From positions 10,168,001 to 10,232,000 of the forward strand of contig JBANAY010000004.1 in assembly GCA_037952775.1 (NCBI GenBank): DNA of 64,000 bases, read 5' to 3'. The notes beneath the pieces were generated by a model. It made no database searches. It was not told the DNA's origin and worked only from the letters and a program-made list of their open reading frames with translations. Origin of the DNA: Clonostachys chloroleuca. Taxonomy: Eukaryota; Ascomycota; Sordariomycetes; Hypocreales; Bionectriaceae. Position 1 is the first letter of the stretch. The number at the start of each line of letters is the position of its first letter. Made by a program: the position numbers and the translations under genes. This document shows positions 48,425 to 60,711 of this stretch, piece by piece.

Positions 48425-51400
48425 AACTGGTTCTGTTCTTTGATGGTGTTTGGGCGAGAAGATTCTGGTTGAGAGAATAAGATCAGGTTGAGCGAGAAGA
48501 GCAAGCTCGAGCGAATGTGAGAGGCGAAGATATATATAGCTGAGTCGACGTGACTAATATGAGACATTATAATTTGCTGATGGTAGCTGATCACGCAGAA
48601 TGCCTAGAAGCCCGGTCGATACGCATGAATGTGATACTGGGTGCCGCACACCGAACACACGAATGCAGGAGGAAATAAGCAAGGCAATACATACTACCGC
48701 ATTCAAAATGCAAGAATATTCATTCTGGCTTAGCTCAGATGACCCGCCTTCCTTTGACGATGTGTATCTTTTGGTAGTCCGTATGCCGCACGTTGCTGGA
48801 ACGCCACAGAAGGGGGGTGTCCTTACAGAAGTGCGGACATGTACGAGAATGGGCTGCCGTCCGGCTTTCATCTGGTTTTCAGCATCACACCGGGCAAGTT
48901 GCTGGCCTAAAAGTCAAGGCAGTCGATGAATGGGCCCTTCCGCCTTCGCCACTCTTCAACCCGCCATAACTACTGTTTATTGACAAGGAAGGGGAGGCAC
49001 GTAGGGCGTGCGTGCATTTTACACTCCCGATTGAGGTGGGAGCACACTTGAAGCTTTGAATGGCGTTGTTTGGGTGATAGGGATGAGCTTTATCCGCCTA
49101 ATTTTCAGGATAATCTGTCACTGAGCTTCTGCGTATTTGCCATCTTAGTGAGAGACACTGGAAAGATGATGGTCTTCGTAGTACTCCGCGGTAGCTTGGG
49201 TGATGTGGCAGACCTCACACCGCAGCTGCTTCTTTCTTTTTTCTTTGTGGGTAAGCAAAGGCTTTGGTTTGATAACTGACAGCTCGTATTCCTTTGTGCA
49301 ATACGTAGAGTCTAGAACCAATGTGAGAAAAGCGGATCGCCCGGTTCTTTCCTCGCTAGAAAAAGGACATGTCAATCTACCCACAGCAGTTGTATAAGTG
49401 GAGCAGCGGCGGTAATAGTAAGACTCTGTGACGATCGCAGGCCAGGCGGCAAGAGAATACGCCAGACGGTAAGTGCACCTCTTTCAACCGAGACAGTGTG
49501 ATCAACAGGTCTTCGTATCGAAAGTCTTCAGAGCAGAAGCTGAATTTGGTCGAGATTATCCGTTCGTCCAGGTTGCTGAGCTTGTTCTTGAATTGCGAAG
49601 GCACTAGAAGAAATTTCTTGATCCAAATTGGCAACAAAGCTCCATCTCCGTAGATGACCAAGGGCGGTGCCAGGGACACGCTTCCAGCATGTCAATATTC
49701 CTTGGGGTGAAAGTGCAATCCTTGTGCCTCCCCAGGCGCTCTGAAAATGGGCTGGCATCGCCTGCAGAGAAGCAGCGTGCCAACTGTCCATCTCGTTACA
49801 GTAACCTAGAACCTAGGGGATGTACCAAGGCAGCAGCTGCCTCCCCCTCTCTTGCAAGGGACCTCCTTGTCTCTGAGACAGCTTCTTCTCTCGCCAATCA
49901 TGGTGCTTGGCTCTCTGACTAACGGCATCTGCCGTGGCACTGGCAGCACAATCGCTGCTGTAGCTGAACTTCGCCCTAACAGCCGCTCATGTCGGCAGAG
50001 AGCTCTCCTGTCTGGACTAAGAATTCAAATGTGAAATGCCGCCATTGCAGCTGAGCTCGAAGCTGAATTGTCCACTTCCTGGTTGAGTGCGACCGGGAGT
50101 AATGTGCAGGGTTCCGTCCAGGAATGTGAAAGAAGCGAATTGGTCACCGTAAGCTCGCCCCTTAATAACAGTAGTCGGACATTTCACGATGCCATTGCGC
50201 AACTGCAGTCATGATTAGACTTCTTCTTGAGCTCATATACCGTTCCCGAGCGAAGGTGCTTCGACCAGAAACCGTATGTGCCTGATCCCAGGTAGAAGTT
50301 CGATCAAATCGGATGCTCATCGACGAGGGAGTCAGAGCCGCCAGCGCTGCCAATCGTGCGACTACCTCGCCCGAAATATTAGCTGCGCTGTCCCATCGAG
50401 TCGCCCGACGCTCGCTTTCAAACCGACATCTTACGTATCCATCCCTCTGCCGTGAGGATCGATATGTCCTGTCAAGAGGGTCATGTAAAGATGAAGGCAT
50501 CCCTCAATGGCCATGCCGAAACGGAGCGCGCTCTCCCCGAGGTCCCCTTTTCGAAAAGAATTTTCACCCAAGTGTCTGCGAACGAGGACACAACACGTTG
50601 GAGGAACATTGGCCAGGCTGGTGGTGCGATGAGTCCCGCTAGTCCACCAGCGGCAGATATCTCGATCGGCTATGTTTAGTAGACAACAATCGCCTTTCGT
50701 ACATATTACCGAATCGCTAGGACAAGTGTGCGGTCGCAGGCCAGGCGTCGTTATGGCAGCAGAGCTCCAACGCTGGGCCACTGATCCATTCACATACTAG
50801 GCTAATTCTGACAATGATCTTAGTCGAGTGGTGGTGTGTCTAGGCAGGTAGGTAGACAGTTGAAGATTGCGGTTTTCAGACCACCCCGGGGAAGAGGTAT
50901 CATAGTTTGAACCTCGAAATTGAGTCGCGCGCGACCTTGATGCGACAAGGTAGGCTAAGAAAAAGTCCACTGGTCCAATAGCTCGCTTTTAAACTGTATA
51001 CATGCATGGTAGGCTACGCCCGGAGCATGTACGTGTTCGTGATCGTTCCCTTGATATTCCAGGATGCCTAGAGCTCCATCAACGACGAAGAGCTAGGCCT
51101 GGTTCTGATACAGCGCCGCTTGCCATGCCGCATTGGTCAGAAGCATTAGATGGTGATCCAATGAGCCTATAATACTTAGGAATCACGGTCTCGGCGATGA
51201 AGGTGGTCTGGTACTGAGCCGTAGTGGAACACGATCGGTTTGACGAAGTGATTAACCTCTTGTGGGTTGTTGATAACTCTCCCTGTGTAGACAGTGTCCG
51301 TGCCTTTCTTTATCACGGGTCAGGCTGAGTCCCGGACGTGAGTTGATTTCGCTGTCGCCTCGCCTTCTTCTGGGTCCTCTAGATTAGACGAAACTTGGAT

Positions 51401-53844
51401 TTTATCGGCCTCGACAGAATTGAATGATAAGCCATTGCCATTAAGGAAAACCTAGCAAGGGGCCGTGCAGCAGCGAAGTGGAACAGAACCAGAATCAGAG
51501 CTGTACTGTACCAAGCTTGCCTCAAGTCGAAAGGTGATCTGATGTCAATAGAAGAAAAATGGCGACCCGGATGGTGACTGTTTAGAGCAACAAGGCCATC
51601 CAAGCCCATCCATATCATGTAAGTCCCAAGAACAGCACGTATTACAGTCATTGACAAAAGCCTATCCTCCACGACAGTGAGACCAAACGTGGGATCATGA
51701 GGCTCCTGCTTCTCAACAACAGCAATTGGAAGCCAGTTGGTCCTATCGGACAGGAATAAGAAGAATAATGGCAATGAAGCAGAGCACAGCCAATGGCTGT
51801 GGTTAAGTTTGGAGCCCAGGTTCTCAAGCTTGAAGAGGAACTAAAATGGAGGCCGCCGAAGATGGTCTAAGTGATCGGATCGGGCCCGTATTGGCAGGTA
51901 AATGTGCGCGGTGGCAACAGGAAGGGAAGCGGAACCGTTGTCATCTTGAGCCCGTTGCTGCGTGTTCACGAGGGAAACCAGGGAACCTGGCTATGCTGGC
52001 TTTGCGCAAGCGAAAAGAAAGGATAGACTGTGAGCTAAATGCGAAGGCTAAATGCGCCAGCCTAAAGAGAAGCTCTAGAACCACCTGAAACTTGAGCCCA
52101 ACCAATTGGGCGGTGGAGATGGCTTTCTTTTACTGTTACAGCGCATCATGGCTAGCATTCGCTTTGCGTGCGCCCAGACGACACTCTTCTTTCTTTTTTT
52201 CTTTTTGCCATTCAACCAGTGCCTATACTATTGTTTCGGTGTGGAAAGCAGTGTGCAGAGGTAGCGATATGGCATAGGTCACCATCAGGTCGATCGATTC
52301 ACCGTAGAGGTTACCGTGTCGTGCTCGCGGGTGCTTTCGTGGTCGAACCACTCCATCACGGAGTCATGAAAGGGACAAGTTAAGCGCCTGTCATTGCAAG
52401 AGCCGTCTTTGTCCAAACAAGAGAATGTAAAATGAAATTTTCCATCGCTAGCGTACGGAGGGAAGGGAGGCTGAGTGGTAAGTCGGCCACTGCATATAGC
52501 GCGGATTTTCGGATCGACCTGAAGATGTTCTCGGGTCCGATTCGTATGTTCGTTCGGGATGCGGCTAGTTCTTCGTGGAAGGGGTCAATTGGCTAGGTAA
52601 AGGGGAGGGAAGACCACGGCGCCAAATTGGCGTAGATAGCGACCTTGGGAAGTCTATTATACCCGGTAGTGAAAGTGTGCGCAGTGAGTGGTTGTGCGAG
52701 CGACAGACAATTCGCCATCACGGTCATATTAACGGCAACGATTCGATCCAACTGAATTATGCCCATCGAATTGGGTAGGCGGTGAAGCGAGCCTCGGGTA
52801 GAATTGTCGCGACCAATTGAGCTTGAGTATTAGTCGCGGGGCCGCATTGATTCGTGTGGGACCCACCGAATACTGGCACGTCTCAAGAGATGATGGAGGT
52901 TGAAACAAGCTCTATTTAGGCAAAGCCACTCTAGATGAGAACAAACGGGAGCTGCTTGCGCCTCTGGTCCGAGTATAATAGTGAAATCGGTGTTTTCCAA
53001 GCCCTCATGGCCTTGGGAACAGGCGCATAGATAACCTGGCACGTGAATTCAACATGAATCCTCTCACTTGGTCTCATGGCGCAGATCGTTCGTCTGTTTC
53101 TGTTTCTTAGGTGTGGCTAGGTACGGAGGCTGTTGGCGCTGGGCTGTGCCGAGATTGAGCCGGCACATTCTGCTGTAATTGAGAACGGGAAGGGGGATTC
53201 TGGTGTGTCACATGTGACTGAGGCATTGGTACTAGATATTCGCTGCTGTCTCCTGTGGCTATTTTATGGCGAACCAGGATTGATTGGCCACAATGTCGTC
53301 TTTGGCGGCGGGTAAGATCCCGTAATATACCCTGCCTACTCCGAAGAGTTAGCAATCACCATTGCCAAGAGAAATTCAATCCACACGTAGTAAATGAGAA
53401 TGCAATCAAACAACTTACCAAGGTGACTAGACAGCTCGTCATCAATAAGATGATCATTTGTAAACGCGCTATGATCAACGCAGCATTTGGCTCCGTCGAG
53501 TCTGTCAGGATTGTCGCCCAGCAGCTCGAGGTGGTATTCAGCCCGTGTAGGGTGGCAAGCGACCGAACCATCGAAGGCCCCATCATTAGGTAAAAACCTG
53601 GGACTTGCAAGCCGTTAGTCGCTTCATCCAAGAGGCATTTTACTGGCCCCCGTTCCCTCAAATATCCGCAAAATTTCTTCCAGCTGGTTAGCTTTCCCAC
53701 ATTTGTTAATTGCCTGCTCGGGATTGGGAACGTACCTGCCTTGCTTTCATTCTCATTTTTTTCCTGCTCCTCCATCATCTTTGCATGAACTGCGGATCGT
53801 CTTCGAGCTTCAACATAATCGCATCACCCTCCGCTGCCGTCATC
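48425..53844. other. 5.4 kb gene-poor interval
   Basis: Apart from a membrane-protein-like fragment (51379-51774) I find no gene. Minus-strand frame 53356-53778 has a hydrophobic stretch but no family match, and the splice options I tried failed. The right end must contain the promoter of the transporter gene. Confidence 0.5.
51379..51774 (-). pseudogene. Fragment resembling an integral membrane protein
   Basis: A frame of about 131 codons, open a little further upstream but with no in-frame ATG that I trust. It encodes hydrophobic segments (LPLFFLFLSD, AVLGTYMIWMGLDGLVAL, YSTALILVLFHFAAARP) separated by polar loops, then stops. Nothing that looks like the rest of such a protein follows on either side. 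The family is not recognised. It is most likely a relic or a chance hydrophobic frame. Confidence 0.3.
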
Positions 53845-56315
53845 ATGGGCCAGCCGTCCTTTGAGGCATCCAATGCCATCATCTACCTCACCTACGGAGC
53901 CTTTCTGTGCGTCCCACAATCCATCCGCCCCCAGTGTAAGATGCATGAAACTGACTGCAGCGGTTCGTCTGTCATGCATGTAGGGTCCTCGGCACTGCAA
54001 TCGCCTGGAAGCTCCGTAGTCAAGTGAAGACCGACTTCCTCTCCAGCAACGGAACTCAGACTGGTCAGACTCATCCCACTCTGCAAACGCCTTTGATATC
54101 TCCTTCTTCATGCTTCTTTCCTTTCTTGCTTGCCGTCCCCTCCACCCTATTGCCGCGATGGCCATACTGACACCCCTGCTGCAGCCTGGCCTTTGGCCCT
54201 GAACTTCATCGCTTCGGGTGAGTGAGCAGCATGCTCCAATCCACATCAACAAATATAGCGGTAGCAGCATCGTCTGCGCAAGACAAGACCACGTTCTTTC
54301 GTCCATGACGGCAACATACCCCGGTCCAACAGGCATGCGACTCGGCTCTTCCAAACAAGTCAACAATGTGCAGCAGGTTCGTATCCCATGATCTTTGCAT
54401 TCTCCTCCTCTCCATCCCCTTCCCCCTCTCTTTCTTTGCCAAACCAACAAAATACAATCCCTCCTTTCTACCTCATTCACCATCGACTCATAGTGAGCGA
54501 GGGCCTCGGCTCTTGCGCCTTGGACGAACTGACTTGCCAGGAGGGATATTGCCTTGTTTCTTTCGTCGAGAAAGAGAGTCGGGGAACGGGGGAAGAGTAC
54601 GGGGAGAACGCGGCTCACTACGGGCGCTGAGTTTGAAGTCACGGCATGATCTCCAACCCATGGCAGCAGCTTGCTCGCTCCGTGGGAGAGGTCTGCCGCC
54701 GACCGCAAAACGAAGCTGAGATTGCACCGTCAAGACTCGACCAAGTTAATGCTTGCGTGGGAAATGTGCTGCCGCTTTTTGTCCCTCTCCTCCCAGACCC
54801 CTTCTTTCCCCCCGTCATAACTGACATCCAAGTGTAGCGCTCGGTTCCGGAGTATTGACCACCTATCCCGAAGTGGCGACCCTCGCTGGCGTCCAGGGAA
54901 TGCTCATTTACGCCTTCTCATCTGCCTTGCCCATGCTCATCTTTGGTGCGCTCGGCCCCATCATCCGTCGCCAGTGTCCTGAGGGCTTCGTCTTGACCGA
55001 ATGGGTCAGGCAACGATATGGCACTCTTGCTATGCTCTGGCTCAGCTTCATGACCCTCGTCACCCTCTTTCTGTACATGATCTCGGAGCTCTCTGCAATT
55101 GGCCAGATTGTCACCCTCTTGACTGGTCTTGATGGCTTGCCCGTCATGATTGTCCAGTGCGTCGTAACCACCATCTATACCTGTAGGTTCTCAACTTGCT
55201 CCTCTTTCTTGTGATGCCCAATTGTCGGTAAAAAGGTTGCTAACAGACTTTGATAAACAGCTCTGGGTGGCTTCAAGATTTCTTTCCTCACAGATACCAT
55301 CCAGGGCTCCATGGTAGTCGGTCTTATCATCATCGGCGCCATCGCTGTCGGCGTCAATGTCAAGATCCAGCCAGGTCTTGTGGAGGAGTCTGGCTACCTT
55401 GAGGCCAGCCTTGTCGGATGGCAGGTTCTCTACATCCTGCCCGTCGCCATCTTCACCAACGACTTCTTCCTGTCCCAGTTCTGGCTGCGAACCTTCGCTT
55501 CCAAGACAGACAAGGACCTCTGGATCGGAGTCTCCGTCGCAACAGTCGCCCTCCTCTGCATCCTCACCCTCGTGGGATCCAGCGGCCTAATCGCAACTTG
55601 GTCTGGTGCCTGGCCCGGCGACCCACCTCAGCTCGGTTCCGTCGCTTTCTTCACCCTCCTCGAGCAGCTGCCCAACTGGGTTGTCGGCGTTATCCTCGTC
55701 ATGACCGTATCGCTCAGCACCGCCGCTTTCGACAGCTTCCAGAGCGCCATGGTCTCCTCCGCCTCCAACGATCTCTTCCGCAACAAGATCAACATTTGGT
55801 TCATCCGCGCTCTCGTCGTCCTCATCATCTTCCCCGTCGTCGCCATCGCCATCAAGGCCCCCTCTGTCCTTCAAATCTACCTCATCAGCGACTTGGTCTC
55901 CGCGTCTACTGTACCCGTACTCCTCCTCGGCCTCTCCAGCCGCTTCTACTGGTGGCGCGGCTTCGAGGTCATCGTCGGCGGAGTCGGTGGTCTTCTCACG
56001 GTCTTCATCTTTGGCACGATCTACTATGGCAGCGCCCAGGCGGGAGGCGAGCTTCTGCTCGTCCAGCAGGGTCTCTATTCTGGCGACTGGGGTGCCTTTG
56101 GCGCTTTCGTTGCCGCCCCCGTGGGAAGCTTCATCTGGGCTTTCGCCGCTCTGGGTCTACGCCTCACGTACCATTTCGTTCGCTCCAAGATGACTGGCCA
56201 CCCTTTCACGGCTCTCGACCCTCCCGCACAAGCTTCAGCTCACGACGAGGAGCCCGTCGAGTATTCCACCCAGAATGAAGTGGTTCCTACCAAGGGCCCA
56301 GGCAAGTTCTTCTAG
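53845..56315 (+). CDS. Sodium:solute symporter family transporter (urea-permease-like)
   Basis: Model join(53845..53906, 53984..54063, 54185..54217, 54838..55182, 55261..56315), 524 residues. An in-frame ATG at 53785 could add 20 residues. It is a plasma-membrane secondary transporter of the SSS superfamily, closest by memory to fungal urea active transporters (Dur3 group), although the substrate is not provable here. Landmarks are ALNFIASALGSGVLTTYPEVA, GPIIRRQCPEGFVLTEWVRQRYG, SLGGFKISFLTDTIQG, and about a dozen hydrophobic helices up to WAFAALGLRL, then a polar tail. It is shorter than Dur3 (about 700 residues). The fourth intron (54218-54837) is 620 nt, far longer than its neighbours, but the join across it restores the conserved ALGSG motif exactly. 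The small exon 54185-54217 is only 33 nt. The gene stands alone between two spacers. Confidence 0.88.
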
Positions 56316-56687
56316 ACGGGCTAGTTGCATATCACGATATTGGTGGCTCTAACCGCCTGGCTTTGACGGTAGGGTAGAGCTTGTGGAGAGATACAGTGGC
56401 TAATTGGGGGGTCTGGCTCTGGGACTTGGCTTGGGCCGACATTGCCTTCGACCAAGCTCAGTTCTATGGAAAATTTTGGGGCCAGATAGAAGGTCTGGTG
56501 GTCTGTTGGGTAGTTCTTCTTCTTTTTTTTTTTGCATACTTGATGAGATAGTTCCTGAATTGATCAATCAATTGAGTTGCATCTTAGTTCGACCGCATCC
56601 ATCAACGTGAGTATCCGAGGACGCTGACTCTGGAATACCCTGGGGACCCTTGTCGTAGCGGTGAGTGCCGTCACGCCTAGCAGGATG

Positions 56688-57240
56688 TGCTGGATGCCTT
56701 ATGTCCGTTCGGCACTGAGCTGCCGTAGCTGTATCGCCAGACTTCGTGTGATGAGCTTGATACGTCATACCGAATCAACTGAATCCTTGGCGGACGGAAA
56801 GAGGCCACTGTTCTTCCTGAGATGGGCTCATTGCAGCATGCGTGTTCAACCTTGAGCTGGCTAAGGAGCTTGCTCATCCTTGCTATGATGAGCTGAAGGC
56901 ATCGGCCGATCCAATTCTCAGCCGATGCAGGGAGCCGTCTCACTCACCCTCTGAGGGCGGGCTCGATGCGTCATGTTTTCTCGACTCTGTGCAGGTGTAA
57001 CTATATTGCCCGCCTTTCATCAGGAGATAGGATGTATGCATTATGCCGATCCAATATATTGATGGCTTGGCCGGTCTGCCCACGCTTCCATGAATATACT
57101 TGATGCCTCGTGCCGGTTCAACAATCGATGATACGAAGGGACAGCCAGCTCTGCTGAGACGGGCGACATGCATGATGCCTGTTCAACCATCGCCGGCCTT
57201 GGTACGAATATATGCACAGCCATCAGGCAGCGAGAGTGAG
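56688..57240. repeat. Degenerate tandem array, period about 68 bp, about eight units
   Basis: A core of the form GATGC-T-ATG-CCG-TTCAAC recurs at about 56691, 56755, 56838, 56896, 56966, 57033, 57100 and 57170. Spacing is 58-83 bp, mostly 67-70. Most units end with a GA-rich stretch such as CTGAGA or ATGATGAG. Copies are diverged, so the array is old or tolerant of change. Confidence 0.6.
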
Positions 57241-59426
57241 TTGCCAACACCTGTGTGATACCTGGCGGTGGTGGGCTCGGTATCAAGTCGGGCGACAACC
57301 GCCTTCGGAAGACTCGTAGGAGGCATGCAAGTGCAGCAAAAGAGCAAGTAACACAAACGCCCCCTGCAGCCTGGAAGCCACCGAGGCCAGAGAGTGTGCT
57401 CAAGACATCATCGGCGTTTAAATGAAACAGTCAAAGCTTTCTCCGTCCTCAAGGCAACTTCATTTCTGACTCTGTGCAACAAGTCCCGCAGACCTCACGC
57501 AAGTGAGGCTGCAAAGGATTCATTCAGGCAGAGGATAAGGCATCATACTCATCAGGGCGTAGGCACACACCAAATGGCCTTCAGATCTAGATTGTCTGTG
57601 AGCGGCTTGGCTTGAGCTATGATGGGTGCTAATCTCGTTCGTGATATTGCGCTTCTCGCTTAAACCGGGTTCGCCCGTCCAGTCATGAACAAGCCAATTC
57701 ACACCCACGGCACATTTGCTCCGGGAGGTGAACTCACAGGCCATTGCTAGAAAGCTCGCCCATCTGCTGATCACATGGCAGAAAAATTTGCCGCACTTGA
57801 AACTGAGGAGGCAGCCCGAGTGTGTTGCACAGCAGACGTTAGCTTGCTTCCTCATGCATCTGCTGTTGCTCGTGTTGTCTGGTCGTCTATCATTACCCCC
57901 AGGCGTAGCTTAAAGGATGATGAGAGGCTTTGGAGGGTCGTCGGATGCTTGCATGCTTGGCCAACCACTCATCGGACAGGATGGGACACGATGGGGGAGT
58001 GGAGTTCGGGGGCCGACAGCAATATCGGAAGGTCCAGGCATCCAGGAGGTGAGGCATCCAGCCCGCCCTACTCGGATGTCGTTACCTAGGTCCATCAAAC
58101 GGGCTGTCCACAGTCTTCTCTTGGGCGGCGGGAACGGGAAAGCGAAAGGCGGCGTCTGGCTTGCGACGGCTGCGTGCAGGAGCCGGTCTAGAAGGTTCCC
58201 CTATTGTATCCAATCATTAGAGCCAAGGTCAACGGATCAACGCTTGGCATCGCACATTTCGAACGCTCAACGTTCATATCGAACGCTCAACGCAACGTGC
58301 AGCTGCGACTGCGTTTAGGCAGACGCCACTGGCCAATTGCAGGTCGTCCCACATGCACATCAGCCATAAATGAGGCGTGCGAAATGCCGACGGCCGACTC
58401 TTGGCTTCGATGAACAATCTCATGCAGGCGGGGGGCGAAACAACCTCAACGCCCGTTTCTGTTTAGCGTGACGGCTTCCTACATGAAAGGAAGAGGAGAG
58501 TTGTCGTGTTGACCAAGTCTGTGACACCAATTGCCAGGCAGCCCCGAGCCCGTTCAGCTGCCGGCGTGTTCTCGACTTCGGTCGTACGCGCAGCTCTTCG
58601 GCCTTGCGGTGCAATCTATTGTTTGCTATCTCCTTTGATTTTTGGCTTTTGGGGACCGGGTAAAACTGGGGTCGGATCGATCAAGATGGGAGGGCCTTCT
58701 GCGACCCTTGGACCCCAGATGAATGGTAGAATCTGGCAGAATAAGCGATTGTTCCTGGTCCTAAGGAAACTGGTGTGGGTGTCCTTCACCCAATGACGAG
58801 GCGGCTTCTGCAGGTGTGTGGAGGCTGCGGGAGAGAGTCATCAATAGTTGAGTCAATCACACGGTTACCAACAACGCCAAGCCCACCCCGAGTTGAGTAG
58901 CCGTTCCCATGTGATAACTTTCGCACTTTTATGTGTTTAGTTGCGTTTGATGTGTTGAGGTGCGTTTGGCGGGTACCTATGCTACCGGATTGTATGGCAC
59001 TGTACACGGATACCAGGCAAATGGCAAGCAGAAGAGCCCCGTTGTTGTCACACTCCCGTAACCAATCCAGAGATGATCACCATCTGCAAGAAGCGACTTG
59101 CAGCGTTGGCTGTAGAGAGCATGACGGTCAGAGCGCGTTGACCAGTGGTGGTGACGGCAAGTCATGTTCAAGGAGAGGAGGAGGCCATGGAGCCCAGCGC
59201 CAATTGGGAGAGGATTCCGAGCAACCTGAGCCCAGTCCTCAGCGTCTGGAAGAGGTATAAAGACCAGCTCGATTCCCTTCTCTGTCTTCTTTTTTCTCTT
59301 CCTTCTTCACACACAGAAGAAACATTCGACAATCATATCAAGTCTTCACATCTTCCAGTGTCTTCTACACATCTTTCTCTTTTGCCCTCGACCCCTCACT
59401 TTTCCTTCACACTTAAACACTGCCAT

Positions 59427-59790
59427 CTGCACTTGAGCAGCATCCTCTTCTCTTGTCATCGACAAACATCTCCTTCTGCAGCACCTGAAGACAATTCTCT
59501 GCAGCTCAGCAGCTCAGCAGCATCCTCTCTTGCTTGCCAACTTTTCTCTCTTGGTTCATTTGCCGACCATCGTCTGCACCCGACCTGCATTCTCTTCCCC
59601 TGTGCTTGGCAATTTTTGCTCTCTCGCTGTACCTGACAACCACCGTTTGCACTCGAGCAACGGTATATCCTCCTTCTCATACTCAGAAATCGTTTTCTGC
59701 ACTTGCGCAGATTCATTCCTCTCCCCACATCCTCTTCGCCCGGCAGCACCGTCTGCCCTTGAACAGATTGCTTCCGCCTGCACATTCTGT
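59427..59790 (+). repeat. Repetitive hairpin-prone leader of the 59.9 kb gene
   Basis: The motif CTGCACTTGAGCAG and variants recur at about 59431, 59572, 59647, 59697 and 59751, separated by CT-rich spacers of about 50-140 nt. Each motif has CTGC and GCAG (or TGC/GCA) arms around a six-base loop. The region lies just upstream of the ATG at 59895 and is probably transcribed as the 5' UTR. Confidence 0.5.
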
Positions 59791-59894
59791 TGATTAACGA
59801 TATCTGTGCACCGCACTTCCTCGTTGTCGCCGCACAAGATCATATACGTCTCTTCACGTCTCCCAATTTTTCAAGTAAAATCCAACTTAACAAC

Positions 59895-60711
59895 ATGGCT
59901 GTCACGTTCCAAGCCCGTGAGCCCGAGTACCCTATCGTCCCCCGGGACTCCTCACAAATAGCTCCGGAAGCCGTGGCGGCTCTCACCACGGGTGAATTTA
60001 GGGCTCATCTGCCCGGTGATATTGGCGAGGGAAGCCCAACGGCGAAAGCCGCCGTGTCGTTTAATAGGTGGTATCCTGTGCTCGTAAGTATACCGTCATC
60101 TCATCCCATGGCAGTTGTATTCAAACTACTTCACCCTTTCTCATTGAATCTGTACCCTCGTTCTGTGTCAGGCAAAATTTTAACGATTCTTGCACTAGGG
60201 AAATGAAGTTTTATCCTGGTCCTCCAGGAATGGAGCACTTGTCCAGCGCGAGGCCGAGGCTGAGCCTCTTATCCTCCCGATGGGACGAAACGTTTATGCC
60301 GTGCCCGAAAACCGCATCGGCATTGTATTCGCACTCAATCGCAGGAATGAGTGCGCTGGGGCGGCCATCGCCAGAGGCATGGCCCGCAGGGCAGCCATCA
60401 GGCAGGGCTTAGCAAGCTCAGATGTCGTGGCTGGGCCTCGAGCCCGCTGGATGGTCCGCACAAGGATGGGTGGGGATTCCATGATGGAGCAGCCGGTGTC
60501 GGTGAGATCGGGGGATTTCGTGGTCCTGTCTCCAGGCCAGGAGCTCTACCGGGTGGACGAGGGCCGCAAATGTGCGGATATGTCGGTCATTTGGACCGAA
60601 CACCAACTGTATCCTGACCCAACGTCAAGGGAGGAGTCGGACGGGGATCAGACGGAGACGGAGCCCACCGAGGGGGAGGTGAGCGAGGAGAAGCTGCCGG
60701 AGAAGGAGTAG
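59895..60711 (+). CDS. Uncharacterised 233-residue protein
   Basis: Model join(59895..60083, 60199..60711), intron GTAAGT...CACTAG between codons. The protein starts MAVTFQAREPEYPIVPRDSS. A central region (LPMGRNVYAVPENRIGIVFALNRR, then a basic segment GMARRAAIRQG) and a beta-like stretch (VSVRSGDFVVLSPGQELYRV) suggest a small ordered domain. The last about 30 residues are strongly acidic (Glu-rich) and end LPEKE. I recognise no family and see no signal peptide or membrane helix. A long pyrimidine-rich repetitive leader precedes it. The splice and frame are clean, so I take it as a real, possibly lineage-restricted gene. Confidence 0.65.

Larger units (their letters stand above)
56316..59894. 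other. 3.6 kb spacer with repeat arrays
   Basis: No convincing gene. It contains a poly-T run (56523-56534), a degenerate array with a period of about 68 bp (56688-57240), and the repetitive leader region of the next gene (59427-59790). Other ORFs are short and overlapping. Confidence 0.5.

Noticed and set aside
53356..53778. 140-codon minus-strand ORF with a hydrophobic stretch
   Set aside because: No recognisable family; the GT-AG joins I tried led to stops.
53824..54708. 294-codon minus-strand ORF
   Set aside because: It lies antisense over the first exons and long intron of the SSS transporter, whose conserved motifs and splice sites fix the coding strand.
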